Below, piece after piece: positions 7,632 through 16,719 of a stretch of 55,003 nt of DNA. Both the position numbers and the translations under genes were made by a program. Within the stretch, counting starts at the first letter, position 1. Each line of letters opens with the position of its first letter. Below the pieces are notes generated by a model. That model saw only the letters and a program-made list of their open reading frames with translations, searched no databases and was not told the DNA's origin. Source of the stretch: Oscillospiraceae bacterium (GTDB lineage: Bacteria; Bacillota; Clostridia; Oscillospirales; Oscillospiraceae); NCBI GenBank assembly GCA_015068065.1, contig SVLE01000009.1, forward strand, positions 1 through 55,003. The letters are read 5' to 3'.

Positions 7632-8510
7632 TTATGCTCTGGGGTGAGCCTTGTTGTAAACGCTTTTGATTTTTTGGTTGACCAGCTGAGAATAGATCTG
7701 CGTGGAAGAAATATCCGCATGTCCAAGCATTTCCTGAATAGAATGAAGGTCTGCACCGTTTTCCAGCAAATGGGCAGCAAAAGAATGGCGCAGGGTGTGG
7801 GGCGTGATTTCCTTGTGAATACCTGCTTTTTCCTGATAGTACTTTACCAGTTTCCAGAATCCCTGACGGGACATGGGTTCTCCGTTCATATTTACAAAGA
7901 GTACTGTTTGCTCCGAGTCCTCCACCAGCTGGGGACGTACTTTCTTCACATAGTCGCTCAGCGCCCGCACCGCTGCAGGATACAGAGGGATGATCCGCTC
8001 TTTTCCCTTACCGGAACAGCGCAGAAAACCGCCGCCCAGATTTATGTCACCGACCTGCAGTCCAATCAGCTCGCTGACCCGGATGCCGGTGGCGTACAAC
8101 AGTTCCAGCATGGCGCGGTCGCGATAGCCCTTCAGATCCGTGCAGGAGGGCTGCTCCAGAAACAACTCCACTTCCTTGCCGGTGAGCACCTGAGGCAGCT
8201 TGCGCTCTACCTTGGCCGTAGTGATTCCTCTGGCGGGATTGTTTCCTGCGTAGCCTGTTTTCTGCAAACAGGTGTAGAAGGACTTGACGGAGGCCATAGC
8301 CCGCGTGACTGTGGCAGCAGACTTCCCTTTGTTGATCAAAGACTGTGTATAGCGCTCCACATCTCCCGGCAGCACCTCGGTTAAAGGTATCTCCAGAATT
8401 TCCATAGCACCGGCAAACTGCTGCACATCGCGCATGTAGGAGCTGACCGTGTTGGCAGATGCCTTTTTTTCAGTTGTCAGGTACTCCTCGTACACCCGCA
8501 GCAAATTCAT
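7632..8510 (-). CDS. xerD: Site-specific tyrosine recombinase XerD
   Basis: A 292-residue tyrosine recombinase of the length and layout of XerD, which with XerC resolves chromosome dimers at dif. The N-terminal SAM-like core-binding domain is at about 1-90 and the catalytic domain follows, with R144 (ATGIRVSEL), K168 (SGKGKER), H238 and R241 (HTLRHSFA), H264 (LGHADISSTQIY) and nucleophile Y273. The start at 8510 follows GGAGAG; longer in-frame extension has no family support. It lies 11 bases after a SpoIIM-family gene, an association known from Bacillus. An integrase of a mobile element is unlikely because no other mobile gene is nearby. Confidence 0.93.
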   Translation of the reverse strand: MNLLRVYEEYLTTEKKASANTVSSYMRDVQQFAGAMEILEIPLTEVLPGDVERYTQSLINKGKSAATVTRAMASVKSFYTCLQKTGYAGNNPARGITTAKVERKLPQVLTGKEVELFLEQPSCTDLKGYRDRAMLELLYATGIRVSELIGLQVGDINLGGGFLRCSGKGKERIIPLYPAAVRALSDYVKKVRPQLVEDSEQTVLFVNMNGEPMSRQGFWKLVKYYQEKAGIHKEITPHTLRHSFAAHLLENGADLHSIQEMLGHADISSTQIYSQLVNQKIKSVYNKAHPRA

Positions 8511-8521
8511 AAAACTCTCCT

Positions 8522-9145
8522 TCAACCAGAAAAGAATATCCCGGACACTCGTTGTAAAAGAGCGGGCACCACAAAAAACTCCGTCATGGCACACACGCAC
8601 AGGGCCGCAGCACAAATTCCGCAGCAGATCAAAAAACCACCGTCGCAGCGCAGAGGATAGCGACCATCCCCCATGGTGCGGCGCAGAAACCCATAGGCAC
8701 TCAGCATCCCTCGAACCCCAAGCTGAAACAGCACCGGCATCCAGATCAAAGCCGAAAAGCCGAACAGAAAAAAGCCCGGAACAAGCCCGATCAGGCCCAA
8801 AAGACGGTAAAACACTGTTACGGCATAGCAAAGCAGAAAACCACGTACGGCAAAGAGCAACGGAAGTCCGACGATGCCAAGTGCGGTAAAGGCAAGCAGT
8901 ACGGCCATCAGCGGAAACTTTGCACTCTCCCAAAAGACGCTAAAAAATCCTCCTGTAATTCCATCCTGCGCCAACAATTCAAGATAGCCCCGTATGTAAT
9001 CAAGCAGGAGCCCCGAAGGGTCCCTGATCAGTCCTGCCGCGATACAGCCAGCCACACTTCCCACGAAATAAAACGCGCCAAGCAGGATCAGCGCGGCAGC
9101 CTGTCCGGACAGCAGGTCCATCTTCCATTTTTTCCGTCTGCCCAT
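8522..9145 (-). CDS. spoIIM: Stage II sporulation protein M family membrane protein
   Basis: A 207-residue polytopic membrane protein of the SpoIIM/DUF95 type; in spore formers SpoIIM works with SpoIID and SpoIIP in septal peptidoglycan thinning and engulfment. About five membrane spans are visible (roughly 13-37, 75-95, 98-120, 122-150 and 175-203), with the family-like segment WESAKFPLMAVLLAFTALGIVGLPLL. The ATG at 9145 is preferred over a GTG three codons earlier because GAGGTG is six bases upstream. The pairing with xerD supports the call; SpoIIM-like paralogues exist, so it is not certain. Confidence 0.75.
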   Translation of the reverse strand: MGRRKKWKMDLLSGQAAALILLGAFYFVGSVAGCIAAGLIRDPSGLLLDYIRGYLELLAQDGITGGFFSVFWESAKFPLMAVLLAFTALGIVGLPLLFAVRGFLLCYAVTVFYRLLGLIGLVPGFFLFGFSALIWMPVLFQLGVRGMLSAYGFLRRTMGDGRYPLRCDGGFLICCGICAAALCVCAMTEFFVVPALLQRVSGIFFSG

Positions 9146-9301
9146 GAAGTTCACCTCAGAGCATCCTATGAAAGGGCGGAAAAAAATAGACCATCCGACG
9201 CGCGCGGCGCACGGCGGCAGATCGACTTTGCAATTTAAATATAAAGAATCAGGCCGCGAAAAGCAAGGCTTTTCTTCGGATTTTGGAAATTTTGTCCGTT
9301 A

Positions 9302-9320
9302 TGTCAATACCTTATGTCAA
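9302..9320 (-). promoter_or_regulatory. Tandem TTGACA elements upstream of spoIIM
   Basis: Two minus-strand copies of TTGACATAA start 13 bases apart. For the second, CAAAAT stands 16 bases downstream as a poor -10 (4 of 6). This might be a housekeeping promoter or a binding site; spoIIM is sporulation-sigma dependent in Bacillus and no such consensus was found. Confidence 0.35.
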
Positions 9321-9383
9321 CATATTTATGTAAACTCGCGTCAGGTGCGCCAGTTCATGAGTGCCGCACTCGTCAAGATATAG

Positions 9384-9429
9384 ATATCCCCCGATCTCCC
9401 GCACCAAAATATAGGAAACCGGGGGATAT
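9384..9429. repeat. 10-bp inverted repeat with a 26-base loop
   Basis: ATATCCCCCG (9384-9393) and CGGGGGATAT (9420-9429) are perfectly complementary. It lies about 60 bases beyond the stop of the TIGR04086 gene, and could act as that transcript's terminator, though no T-run follows immediately. Confidence 0.5.
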
Positions 9430-9491
9430 TCCGATAACATTTTGTATATATACTCTCTGTATACTTTTGTTTTTAATCCTATTTATCTGCT

Positions 9492-9929
9492 CTATCTGCG
9501 CCGCGGTTTTACCTTTTTGTTTCCAACAAAACCTGACAAGCCGCCTCCGCAAAGACAGGCACCGCCAACAAGCCACAAAGAAGCCATATCGGGCTGAGGG
9601 TCGTATAAAATCGCCCCAGCCGCAAACAGGATCAAAAACAGTATCCCTCCTGCCCCGAGTCCCAAAAGCACATTGGGGCGCTTTCTTGTCTTACCCGCAA
9701 ATACCCCGCTTACAAACCCGCCCAAAAGGCACGATGCAACGATCATACTGTCCGCTTTTGTATAGCTAACGATCCCGGTATAAACCGACACTGCAGAAAG
9801 TCCCAGGACAAAAAACACAGCCAGAATCCCTAGTGCCTGAGCACGCACCAACTCCACCATCTTTTCCGTCCATCCGCTCTGTTTTACCCCTCTATCCCGT
9901 TTTTGTTCTCTTCCCCTGCTTTCGGACAT
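9492..9929 (-). CDS. TIGR04086 family (YrzE-like) membrane protein
   Basis: A 145-residue membrane protein with a basic, charged N-terminus (residues 1-27) and about four spans (roughly 31-54, 58-78, 86-107, 112-133), ending in the positively charged KKVKPRRR. Small four-helix proteins of this family (YrzE in Bacillus) sit next to yajC-tgt-queA in many Bacillota, which supports the assignment. Function unknown; a link to spore formation has been suggested from its distribution. GGAGGGTG precedes the ATG at 9929; in-frame upstream codons run into the yajC intergenic gap. Confidence 0.8.
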   Translation of the reverse strand: MSESRGREQKRDRGVKQSGWTEKMVELVRAQALGILAVFFVLGLSAVSVYTGIVSYTKADSMIVASCLLGGFVSGVFAGKTRKRPNVLLGLGAGGILFLILFAAGAILYDPQPDMASLWLVGGACLCGGGLSGFVGNKKVKPRRR

Positions 9930-9995
9930 AAAAAAACACCCTCCCCGCTTCCGGTTAAGGAATTCTATGCGGGGAGAGTGCAAAACATGTCTTTC

Positions 9996-10262
9996 TTACT
10001 GAGCAGCGGTCTCGGCGCCCTTGGAAGACACAGCCCACTTGGTAAACTCGATGCGAACGCGGTCGGCACCGGTCTCAATAACAATGGTGTTCTCCTTCAC
10101 AGCGCAGATGGTGCCGACGACACCGCCGATTGTGGTGATTACATCGCCCACAGCCAGAGAGCTGCGCATAGCCTCGGCCGCCTTGCGCTTTTTGTTCTCG
10201 GGACGGATCATAAAGAAATACATCGCCGCGAACATGAGTACGATCATTAACATACCTTCCAT
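9996..10262 (-). CDS. yajC: Preprotein translocase subunit YajC
   Basis: An 88-residue bitopic protein accessory to SecDF-YidC. One membrane helix at the N-terminus (MLMIVLMFAAMYFFMIRP, about 4-21) is followed by the basic NKKRKAAEAMRSSL and the small beta domain VGDVITTIGGVVGTICAV. GGAGG precedes the ATG. It follows tgt by 99 bases on the same strand, the usual Bacillota order queA-tgt-yajC. Confidence 0.95.
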   Translation of the reverse strand: MEGMLMIVLMFAAMYFFMIRPENKKRKAAEAMRSSLAVGDVITTIGGVVGTICAVKENTIVIETGADRVRIEFTKWAVSSKGAETAAQ

Positions 10263-10361
10263 AATTACATTTCCTCCAGATAAATTAGATTTGACAAGTC
10301 AAAGACGCGTTAGCAAGTATTATATCCGCCTTTCCGGCATTTGGCAAGTCCTTTTCCAAAA

Positions 10362-11495
10362 TCAGGTGGCAGGTTTGCCGAGCTTGTCCGAATATCCCGC
10401 CCGGAATGCGTCAAAACGATCCTCGTCGATGGCCTGACGTATCTTCACCATAAGGTCATTGTAAAAACACAGATTGTGCAGCACCAACAGACGCATTGCA
10501 AGCATCTCTCCCGCATTCAGCAGGTGACGGATATATGCCCGAGAGAAGGAACGGCAAGCAGGGCAGCCGCAGCTTTCACTGATGGGCCGCTCATCCAGCT
10601 TGTATTTCTCATTTTTGATGTTGATGGTGCCTTCCCATGTAAACAGCTTGCCGTGGCGGGCATTCCTTGCCGGCATAACACAGTCGAAGAAGTCCACGCC
10701 TCGGGCAACACCTTCAATAATATTGGACGGCGTGCCCACCCCCATGAGATAACGCGGCTTATCCTTGGGCATATGAGGCTCCACCGCATCAATAATCTGG
10801 TACATCACTTCAGCCGGCTCACCCACCGCCAGGCCACCTATGGCATAGCCATCACAGTCAATTTTAGCAGTTTCGATCATATTCCAAACGCGCAAATCAG
10901 GGTATGTTCCGCCCTGATTGATGCCGAACAGCATCTGCTTCGGGTTGACTGTATCTGACAAGGAGTTTAGCCTATCATGCTCCTGCTTACAACGCTCTAA
11001 CCAACGAACAGTGCGTTCACAGGACGCTTTGACATATTCATAGGGAGAAGGGTTTTCCACACACTCGTCAAAAGCCATAGCGATGTCACTGCCCAGATTG
11101 GACTGAATTTGCATAGACTCCTCCGGCCCCATAAAGATTCGGTGACCGTCAATATGCGAGGCAAAGGTGACGCCTTCTTCGGTGATCTTTCGCAGGCCGG
11201 ACAGCGAAAACACCTGAAATCCGCCGCTGTCCGTCAAAATCGGCCCATCCCAATCCATAAACTTATGCAGTCCGCCCAGTTGGCGCACTACGCTGTCTGT
11301 GGGGCGCAAATGCAGGTGGTAGGTATTGGACAGCTCAATCTGACAGCCGATTTCTTTCAGATCATGGGCAGATACTGCGCCCTTGATGGCACCCTGCGTG
11401 CCTACGTTCATAAATACCGGAGTCTGTACCTCACCGTGAGCGCATATAAAACGTCCACGCCGGGCTTTCCCTTGAGTTTTTAGCACTTCAAACAC
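10362..11495 (-). CDS. tgt: Queuine tRNA-ribosyltransferase
   Basis: Exchanges guanine-34 for preQ1 in tRNAs with GUN anticodons. The 377 residues contain the general-acid segment ILTDSGGFQVFSL (D89), the nucleophile region VDFFDCVMPARNARHG (aspartate near 271) and the zinc site CGCPAC at 309-314 with a histidine around 341. The start is GTG with AGAGGAG eight bases upstream. It lies 14 bases after queA, its partner in queuosine formation, implying one transcript. Confidence 0.97.
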   Translation of the reverse strand: MFEVLKTQGKARRGRFICAHGEVQTPVFMNVGTQGAIKGAVSAHDLKEIGCQIELSNTYHLHLRPTDSVVRQLGGLHKFMDWDGPILTDSGGFQVFSLSGLRKITEEGVTFASHIDGHRIFMGPEESMQIQSNLGSDIAMAFDECVENPSPYEYVKASCERTVRWLERCKQEHDRLNSLSDTVNPKQMLFGINQGGTYPDLRVWNMIETAKIDCDGYAIGGLAVGEPAEVMYQIIDAVEPHMPKDKPRYLMGVGTPSNIIEGVARGVDFFDCVMPARNARHGKLFTWEGTINIKNEKYKLDERPISESCGCPACRSFSRAYIRHLLNAGEMLAMRLLVLHNLCFYNDLMVKIRQAIDEDRFDAFRAGYSDKLGKPAT

Positions 11496-11509
11496 AGCAT
11501 TTACTCCTC

Positions 11510-12532
11510 TCAGGAAATAAACATGGCATCACCAAAAGAAAAGAATCTATACTTTTCCGCCACCGCCTCTTTGTACGCCGCAAGCACATTCTCGCGTCCC
11601 GCCAATGCAGAAACCAGCATGATCAGCGTGGATTCCGGCAGATGGAAATTGGTGATCAGGGCATCCAGAACCTTGAACCGATACCCCGGATAGATAAAGA
11701 TATTGGTCCAACCGGCACTGGCTTTCATAATGCCATCCTCCCCCGCCCAACTTTCGATGGTACGGCAGGATGTTGTGCCCACGCAGACGACCCTGCCACC
11801 ATTTTTCTTGGTTTCATTGATGGCATCCGCGGTTTCCTGCGGGATCACGCAATACTCAGAATGCATCTCGTGCTGGGTAATTTCTTCCGCCTTTACGGGA
11901 CGGAACGTTCCAAGCCCTACATGAAGTGTAACGTAGCAAAGCTTTACACCTTTTCGAACCAGTTTTTCCATCAGCTCCGTTGTAAAATGCAGTCCCGCCG
12001 TAGGTGCTGCAGCCGAACCAGAAACCTTGGAGTAAACGGTCTGATAGCGCTCCGACTCCTGCAGCTCCGCCTTGATGTAAGGAGGCAGCGGCATACGGCC
12101 GAGCCGCTCCAGCACCTCAAGGAAAATCCCTTCATAACTGAATCGAACAAGGCGATTTCCGCCCTCCACCTCAGCCACGACCTCGCCGGTCAGCTCACCC
12201 TCACCAAACAGAACTTTGGCGCCCGGTTTCAGTTTGCGACCGGGACGCACAAGGCACTCCCAAATGTTTTCGCCCCGGTCGATGAGCAGCAGTACCTCGC
12301 AGGCACCGCCCGACTCCCGCCGACCGATCAGTCGAGCCGGCAGCACGCGGGAATTGTTCATGACCAGGCAATCGCCGGGATTGAGCATATCCGCAATATC
12401 GTAAAAATGGTGGTGACCCGTCTGCCCTGTCTGCTTGTCCAGCGTCAGCAGTCTGGATGCATCCCTTCGTTCCAGAGGCGTCTGAGCGATCAGTTCCTCC
12501 GGCAGGTCAAAATTAAAATCAGATGTTTTCAA
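11510..12532 (-). CDS. queA: S-adenosylmethionine:tRNA ribosyltransferase-isomerase
   Basis: Transfers and isomerises the ribosyl group of SAM onto preQ1 in tRNA to give epoxyqueuosine. The full-length 340-residue protein begins [20 protein letters not shown], the family start, and shows [22 protein letters not shown] and the C-terminal [10 protein letters not shown]. The family start indicates TTG at 12532, although a GTG three codons upstream (12541) is possible. The gene begins inside the end of spoIID (14-base overlap), suggesting translational coupling. Confidence 0.96.
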   Translation of the reverse strand: MKTSDFNFDLPEELIAQTPLERRDASRLLTLDKQTGQTGHHHFYDIADMLNPGDCLVMNNSRVLPARLIGRRESGGACEVLLLIDRGENIWECLVRPGRKLKPGAKVLFGEGELTGEVVAEVEGGNRLVRFSYEGIFLEVLERLGRMPLPPYIKAELQESERYQTVYSKVSGSAAAPTAGLHFTTELMEKLVRKGVKLCYVTLHVGLGTFRPVKAEEITQHEMHSEYCVIPQETADAINETKKNGGRVVCVGTTSCRTIESWAGEDGIMKASAGWTNIFIYPGYRFKVLDALITNFHLPESTLIMLVSALAGRENVLAAYKEAVAEKYRFFSFGDAMFIS

Positions 12533-14480
12533 TATTATCACTCTGCTTCACACCGACTTCCACGCCGGTAAAATAGAATTTCAGAATTTCCTCGCAGGTA
12601 TAGCCCAGTTTGGCCATGGCATAGCCGCCCCACTGGCTGTAGCCAACATTGTGCCCCCAGCCGGTGCCACTGACAACAAACGTCCCCTCAGGAATGGTGG
12701 AGGACTGTCCGGCAGAGGTTACATCGCCCGTTCCGGTGATAATATATGGAACGCTCTGGGTCAGCTGAACCAATTCTCCCTCGCCGCTCAGGGCGTATAA
12801 ACCGGAAAAATTCTCAATGCTTTCGCCAAGCCCGTCATTGACAGTGCACGCTCCGGTTAGCACCTCTCCCGCTCCGTTCACAGTAAAATGCATGGACCGG
12901 CAGCCCAGCTTGTTGCGCAGCCAGCTGCTGTTAGAGCTTGCAAAAGTATTGCTCTTTCCGTTGGCATAGGTAAACTTCATGGTCAGGACATTTCCGGACT
13001 TGGAGTATTCTGTGACCTGAAAATCCACCACCTGCGTATTGGTTGCATAACCCTTGCTTTGCAGAATCGTGGTCAGCTGCGCACAGTTGAAGGTGTTGGA
13101 GAATTCATAGTTTGGAATGGTATCGGCCACTGTCTCCTCGTAGGGGTCAACGACACCGATCAAATAGGGATAAGAGGCCTGATTACTTCCCCAAACCTTG
13201 GAGGAGTCCTCGCTGCCTCCCCCATTACTGGAATAAAAATAAGTATGTGCCAACTTATCCTCGTACCAGACGTACATACCCCGTATCTCATCCACCGCCT
13301 GATCACTGAGACTGCTGGGCTGAAAAGAGTCCTTATTGCTGCCAAGACCGTAATATACCTGACAATCCGTGGTGTTGCACAGATCAAAATGATAGCCGTT
13401 GTGCTTATTCAAATTGATCAAGCCATAATTTTTTGCGCACAATGCCTGCGCTTTCAGGGTTTCCAAGGGCCAGAGCTTGTTGGACTCATAAGGGACAACA
13501 CCCTTCACATATGTATCAACGTCCACAAGATTTACCACCACAAGGTTTCCGCCATCTACGCGCTCGTAGCGGAATCCGCCCCGATATTTAAAGCCTTTGA
13601 ACCATGTGACAGCCCCTTCTTCCGTTTCCGTTCCCGGCATTACGCCCAGAGGGCGTTTCTCACCGCCGTCAAACTGAAACAGAATCTCGCAGGTACCTGT
13701 CTTTACCACATTGATTCCGTAAACACTGGTATAGGAAACGCTCCAGTTGGCTGCAGGCTCGGCATCCGCCGCAGCCTTTGCCTCGTCATAGTTGGTATAG
13801 GAGCCCTTGCGCACATAATACACGCCGTCTACCCAGGAAACAAAGCTGTCCAGCGTATCGTTGACCATGGCGATTGCTTCTTCATAGGTTGCAAAGGCAA
13901 AGGGCCTTTGCAGATGATAGCAGCCCAGCACCTCGTGATCACCGGAAGGCTTTTTATCCGAATATTCCTCACCCATCCGGTAGATGTTGGTTGTCTTGAG
14001 CATGGTGATCGCTGTCTCCGCTGTGGAAGCCAACCCAATAAAGGTAAGCGCGTCATCATAGTAACCAAACCGGTAACCGGCGACCGTACTGATGTCTGCG
14101 TTGAGCAGATTGGCGTTGACCAGTGAACCGGTGCTGTTGCCCGGATAAGCAAGGCCAACGCGCAGCACAGTGTTGGCGTAAGGATCATATATTTCAGGTT
14201 CCGGTTCAGGCTCCACTTCCCCCTCCCCTTCTTGAGGCGGCTGTTCCATAACGGGTTCTTCCACCTCCTGGGACGTATCACCTGTTTCAGCTGTCTCTTC
14301 CGGCTCTTCCATGTCCGGAATGACTGTTTCTGCAGTCGGCTCTTGAACCACTCCGTCTTCTGTAACACCAACAGAAACATCCACGTCGGGAACAACCGTC
14401 ATCTCGGTTGCACCTGCGGTTTCAAGACATATGGCGGCGGCCAGAAGCAGCGCTGCAATTTGTCTCAATTTTAAGGTCAT
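12519..14480 (-). CDS. SpoIID/LytB domain protein, secreted
   Basis: A 653-residue exported protein. A signal peptide occupies about residues 1-25 ([22 protein letters not shown]). An acidic, proline-rich spacer follows (about 40-90), then a region containing repeated aromatic patterns, and the SpoIID domain ([29 protein letters not shown] split over about 320-350, and the C-terminal [19 protein letters not shown]). SpoIID proteins are lytic transglycosylases that act on spore-septum peptidoglycan. This one is about twice the size of classical SpoIID (about 340), so it may be a SpoIID-like cortex or germination enzyme instead. GGAGTG precedes the ATG at 14480. The conserved catalytic glutamate is probably that in VPYES. 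Confidence 0.85.
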   Translation of the reverse strand: MTLKLRQIAALLLAAAICLETAGATEMTVVPDVDVSVGVTEDGVVQEPTAETVIPDMEEPEETAETGDTSQEVEEPVMEQPPQEGEGEVEPEPEPEIYDPYANTVLRVGLAYPGNSTGSLVNANLLNADISTVAGYRFGYYDDALTFIGLASTAETAITMLKTTNIYRMGEEYSDKKPSGDHEVLGCYHLQRPFAFATYEEAIAMVNDTLDSFVSWVDGVYYVRKGSYTNYDEAKAAADAEPAANWSVSYTSVYGINVVKTGTCEILFQFDGGEKRPLGVMPGTETEEGAVTWFKGFKYRGGFRYERVDGGNLVVVNLVDVDTYVKGVVPYESNKLWPLETLKAQALCAKNYGLINLNKHNGYHFDLCNTTDCQVYYGLGSNKDSFQPSSLSDQAVDEIRGMYVWYEDKLAHTYFYSSNGGGSEDSSKVWGSNQASYPYLIGVVDPYEETVADTIPNYEFSNTFNCAQLTTILQSKGYATNTQVVDFQVTEYSKSGNVLTMKFTYANGKSNTFASSNSSWLRNKLGCRSMHFTVNGAGEVLTGACTVNDGLGESIENFSGLYALSGEGELVQLTQSVPYIITGTGDVTSAGQSSTIPEGTFVVSGTGWGHNVGYSQWGGYAMAKLGYTCEEILKFYFTGVEVGVKQSDNIENI

Positions 14481-14525
14481 AAAGCACTCCATTTCTCCAA
14501 ATGCGTCAATGTCCAATTCATTGAC

Positions 14526-14544
14526 AGCACGTTTCCCACGTGCT
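14526..14544. promoter_or_regulatory. 7-bp palindrome upstream of the SpoIID-domain gene
   Basis: AGCACGT (14526-14532) and ACGTGCT (14538-14544) with a 5-base spacer lie 46 bases before the start codon. It lacks a T-run, so it is more likely an operator or leader hairpin than a terminator. Confidence 0.35.
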
Positions 14545-14684
14545 ATCATAGATTATTATTAAATATGTGTACTCTCGTGGGGAATACGCTCTTATCTTTT
14601 TCATTATAACGGCTTTGTCACCACTTGGCAACCGGAAGTTTTTCTCCGTATTTTCCCACTGAACACACCGAAAGGACGATACAT

Positions 14685-15779
14685 ATGGAAAAGTACAAAG
14701 TTGGTATTATCGGCGGCACCGGCATGGTGGGCCAGCGCTTCATCACCCTGATGGAAAACCACCCCTGGTTCCAGCTCACCGCCATTGCCGCCAGCGCCCG
14801 CTCCGCCGGCCAGACCTACGAGCAGGCCGTTGCCGGCCGCTGGGCCATGACCTCCCCCATCCCCGAGGAAGCCAAGAATCTGATCGTTCTCAACGCCACC
14901 GATGATGTGGAGAAGATCGCCTCCACGGTCGACTTCGTGTTCTGCGCCGTGGACATGAAAAAGGACGAGATCCGCGTTCTGGAGGAGCAGTATGCCAAGG
15001 CCGAGTGCCCCGTGGTGTCCAACAACTCTGCCCACCGCTGGACCGATGACGTGCCCATGGTGGTCCCCGAGATCAACGCCGATCACATCCGCATTATCGA
15101 GGCTCAGCGCAAGCGTCTGGGCACCAAGCGCGGTTTCATTGCCGTCAAGTCCAACTGCTCTCTGCAGTCCTACATCCCCGCTCTGCATCCTCTGAAGGAA
15201 AAGTTTGGCATCGAGAAGGCTCTGGTCTGCACTTATCAGGCCATTTCCGGCGCAGGCAAGACCTTTGAGCGCTGGCCCGAGATGGTCGATAACTGCATCC
15301 CCTACATCGGCGGCGAAGAGGAAAAGAGCGAGCGCGAGCCCATGAAGCTGTGGGGCACTGTGGGCGAGGACAAGATCATCGCCGCAACCGCCCCCTCCAT
15401 CACCGCCCAGTGCTTCCGCGTGGCCTGCCAGGACGGTCACATGGCCGCCGTGTTTATGTCCTTCCCCGAGGGCAAGAAGCCTTCCATTGACGAGATCAAG
15501 GCTGTCTGGACCGGCTTCAGCGGTCGTGCTCAGGAGCTGGAGCTCCCCTCCGCCCCCAAGCAGTTCCTCCACTACTACGAGGAGGAGAACCGACCCCAGA
15601 CCCGTCTGGACCGTATGACCGAGAATGGCATGGCCGTGAATATCGGCCGCCTGCGTGAGGACAGCCAGTATGACTACAAGTTCGTCTGCCTGTCTCATAA
15701 CACTCTGCGCGGTGCTGCCGGCGGCGCTGTCCTGCTGGCCGAGCTGCTGTGTGCCGAGGGTTACATCGACCGCAAGTAA
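14685..15779 (+). CDS. asd: Aspartate-semialdehyde dehydrogenase
   Basis: Reduces aspartyl phosphate to aspartate semialdehyde with NADPH, the branch point to lysine/diaminopimelate, methionine and threonine. The 364 residues are of the longer archaeal/fungal-like class: nucleotide loop IIGGTGMVGQRF (8-19), catalytic cysteine C158 in VKSNCSLQ, and a downstream CQDGHM histidine at about 252. AAAGGACG precedes the ATG at 14685. It heads the asd-dapA-dapB operon and is oriented away from spoIID. No lysine riboswitch was found in the leader. Confidence 0.96.
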   Translation: MEKYKVGIIGGTGMVGQRFITLMENHPWFQLTAIAASARSAGQTYEQAVAGRWAMTSPIPEEAKNLIVLNATDDVEKIASTVDFVFCAVDMKKDEIRVLEEQYAKAECPVVSNNSAHRWTDDVPMVVPEINADHIRIIEAQRKRLGTKRGFIAVKSNCSLQSYIPALHPLKEKFGIEKALVCTYQAISGAGKTFERWPEMVDNCIPYIGGEEEKSEREPMKLWGTVGEDKIIAATAPSITAQCFRVACQDGHMAAVFMSFPEGKKPSIDEIKAVWTGFSGRAQELELPSAPKQFLHYYEEENRPQTRLDRMTENGMAVNIGRLREDSQYDYKFVCLSHNTLRGAAGGAVLLAELLCAEGYIDRK

Positions 15780-15815
15780 TTCCATATTTCAATTGCTCAG
15801 AAAGGGTGTATCAAC

Positions 15816-16706
15816 ATGAGAACTCCTGTCTTTACCGGCTCCTGTCCCGCCCTCGTCACTCCTTTTGACGAGAACGGCAACATCAACTACGATGCGTTTG
15901 GAAAACTCATTGACGATCAGATCGCTGCCGGCGTGGACGCCGTGTGTGTCTGCGGCACCACCGGTGAGTCTGCCACCATGTCCATTCGCGAGCATAATGC
16001 TGCTGTGGAATACTGCGTCAAGCGCGTGAATAAGCGTGTCAAGGTCATTGCCGGCGCCGGCAGCAACGACACCTCCGCCGCCGTGTATCTCTCTCAGCAC
16101 GCTCAGGACTACGGTGCGGACGCGCTGCTCCATGTGACCCCTTATTACAACAAGGCCAGCCAGACCGGCCTGATCAAGCACTACGAATATATCGCGGCCC
16201 GTACCGATCTGCCCATTATCCTGTACAACGTACCCAGCCGCACCGGCGTGTCTTTTACTGCCGATACCTATAAGGTGCTGTCTGACGTCCCCAACATCAA
16301 CGGCGTCAAAGAGGCCAGCGGCAACTTCTCCCTGCTGGCCCACACCCGCTGTCTGTGCCCCGACGATTTCTATATCTGGTCCGGTAACGACGATCAGGTT
16401 GTCCCCATGATGTCGCTGGGCGCCAAGGGCGTTATCTCCGTAGCCTCCAACATCATTCCCGAGGTCATGGTCAAGATGAGCCATCTGTGTCTGGAAAACG
16501 ACTTTGAGGCCGCTTCCAAGCTGCAGATTGAGTACATGGATCTGATCGACGCCCTGTTTATCGAGGTCAATCCCATTCCCATCAAGGCTGCCATGAACCT
16601 GATGGGCATGGAGGCCGGAACCCTGCGTCTGCCCCTGTGCGACATTTCCGAGAAGAATCTGGAAGTTTTGCGCCAGTCCATGCTTCGCATGGGTCTGCTG
16701 AAGTAA
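15816..16706 (+). CDS. dapA: 4-hydroxy-tetrahydrodipicolinate synthase
   Basis: Condenses pyruvate with aspartate semialdehyde; the first committed step to diaminopimelate, needed for cell wall and for spore dipicolinate. The 296-residue TIM barrel shows GTTGES (47-52), the tyrosine Y137 in LYNVPSRTG, and the Schiff-base lysine K165 in GVKEASGN. AAAGGGTG precedes the ATG. It is 36 bases after asd and 13 before dapB, consistent with one transcript. Confidence 0.98.
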   Translation: MRTPVFTGSCPALVTPFDENGNINYDAFGKLIDDQIAAGVDAVCVCGTTGESATMSIREHNAAVEYCVKRVNKRVKVIAGAGSNDTSAAVYLSQHAQDYGADALLHVTPYYNKASQTGLIKHYEYIAARTDLPIILYNVPSRTGVSFTADTYKVLSDVPNINGVKEASGNFSLLAHTRCLCPDDFYIWSGNDDQVVPMMSLGAKGVISVASNIIPEVMVKMSHLCLENDFEAASKLQIEYMDLIDALFIEVNPIPIKAAMNLMGMEAGTLRLPLCDISEKNLEVLRQSMLRMGLLK

Positions 16707-16719
16707 GAGGTTTCCTGTC

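Larger units (their letters stand above)
9146..9491. other. Non-coding interval upstream of spoIIM
   Basis: About 345 bases without a convincing gene. It contains a short inverted repeat GAAAAGC/GCTTTTC (9258-9274), two direct copies of TTGACATAA on the minus strand (around 9302-9320, 13 bases apart) that could supply a -35 for spoIIM, and a 10-bp inverted repeat at 9384-9429. No tRNA or riboswitch pattern is seen. Confidence 0.6.

Noticed and set aside
7632-8510. Integrase of a mobile element
   Set aside because: The recombinase has XerD length and motifs and lies next to spoIIM; no att-like repeats or phage genes surround it.
14545-14684. Lysine riboswitch before asd
   Set aside because: The gap is too short and shows none of the conserved pairings; only a weak TATAAC at 14606-14611 without a -35.
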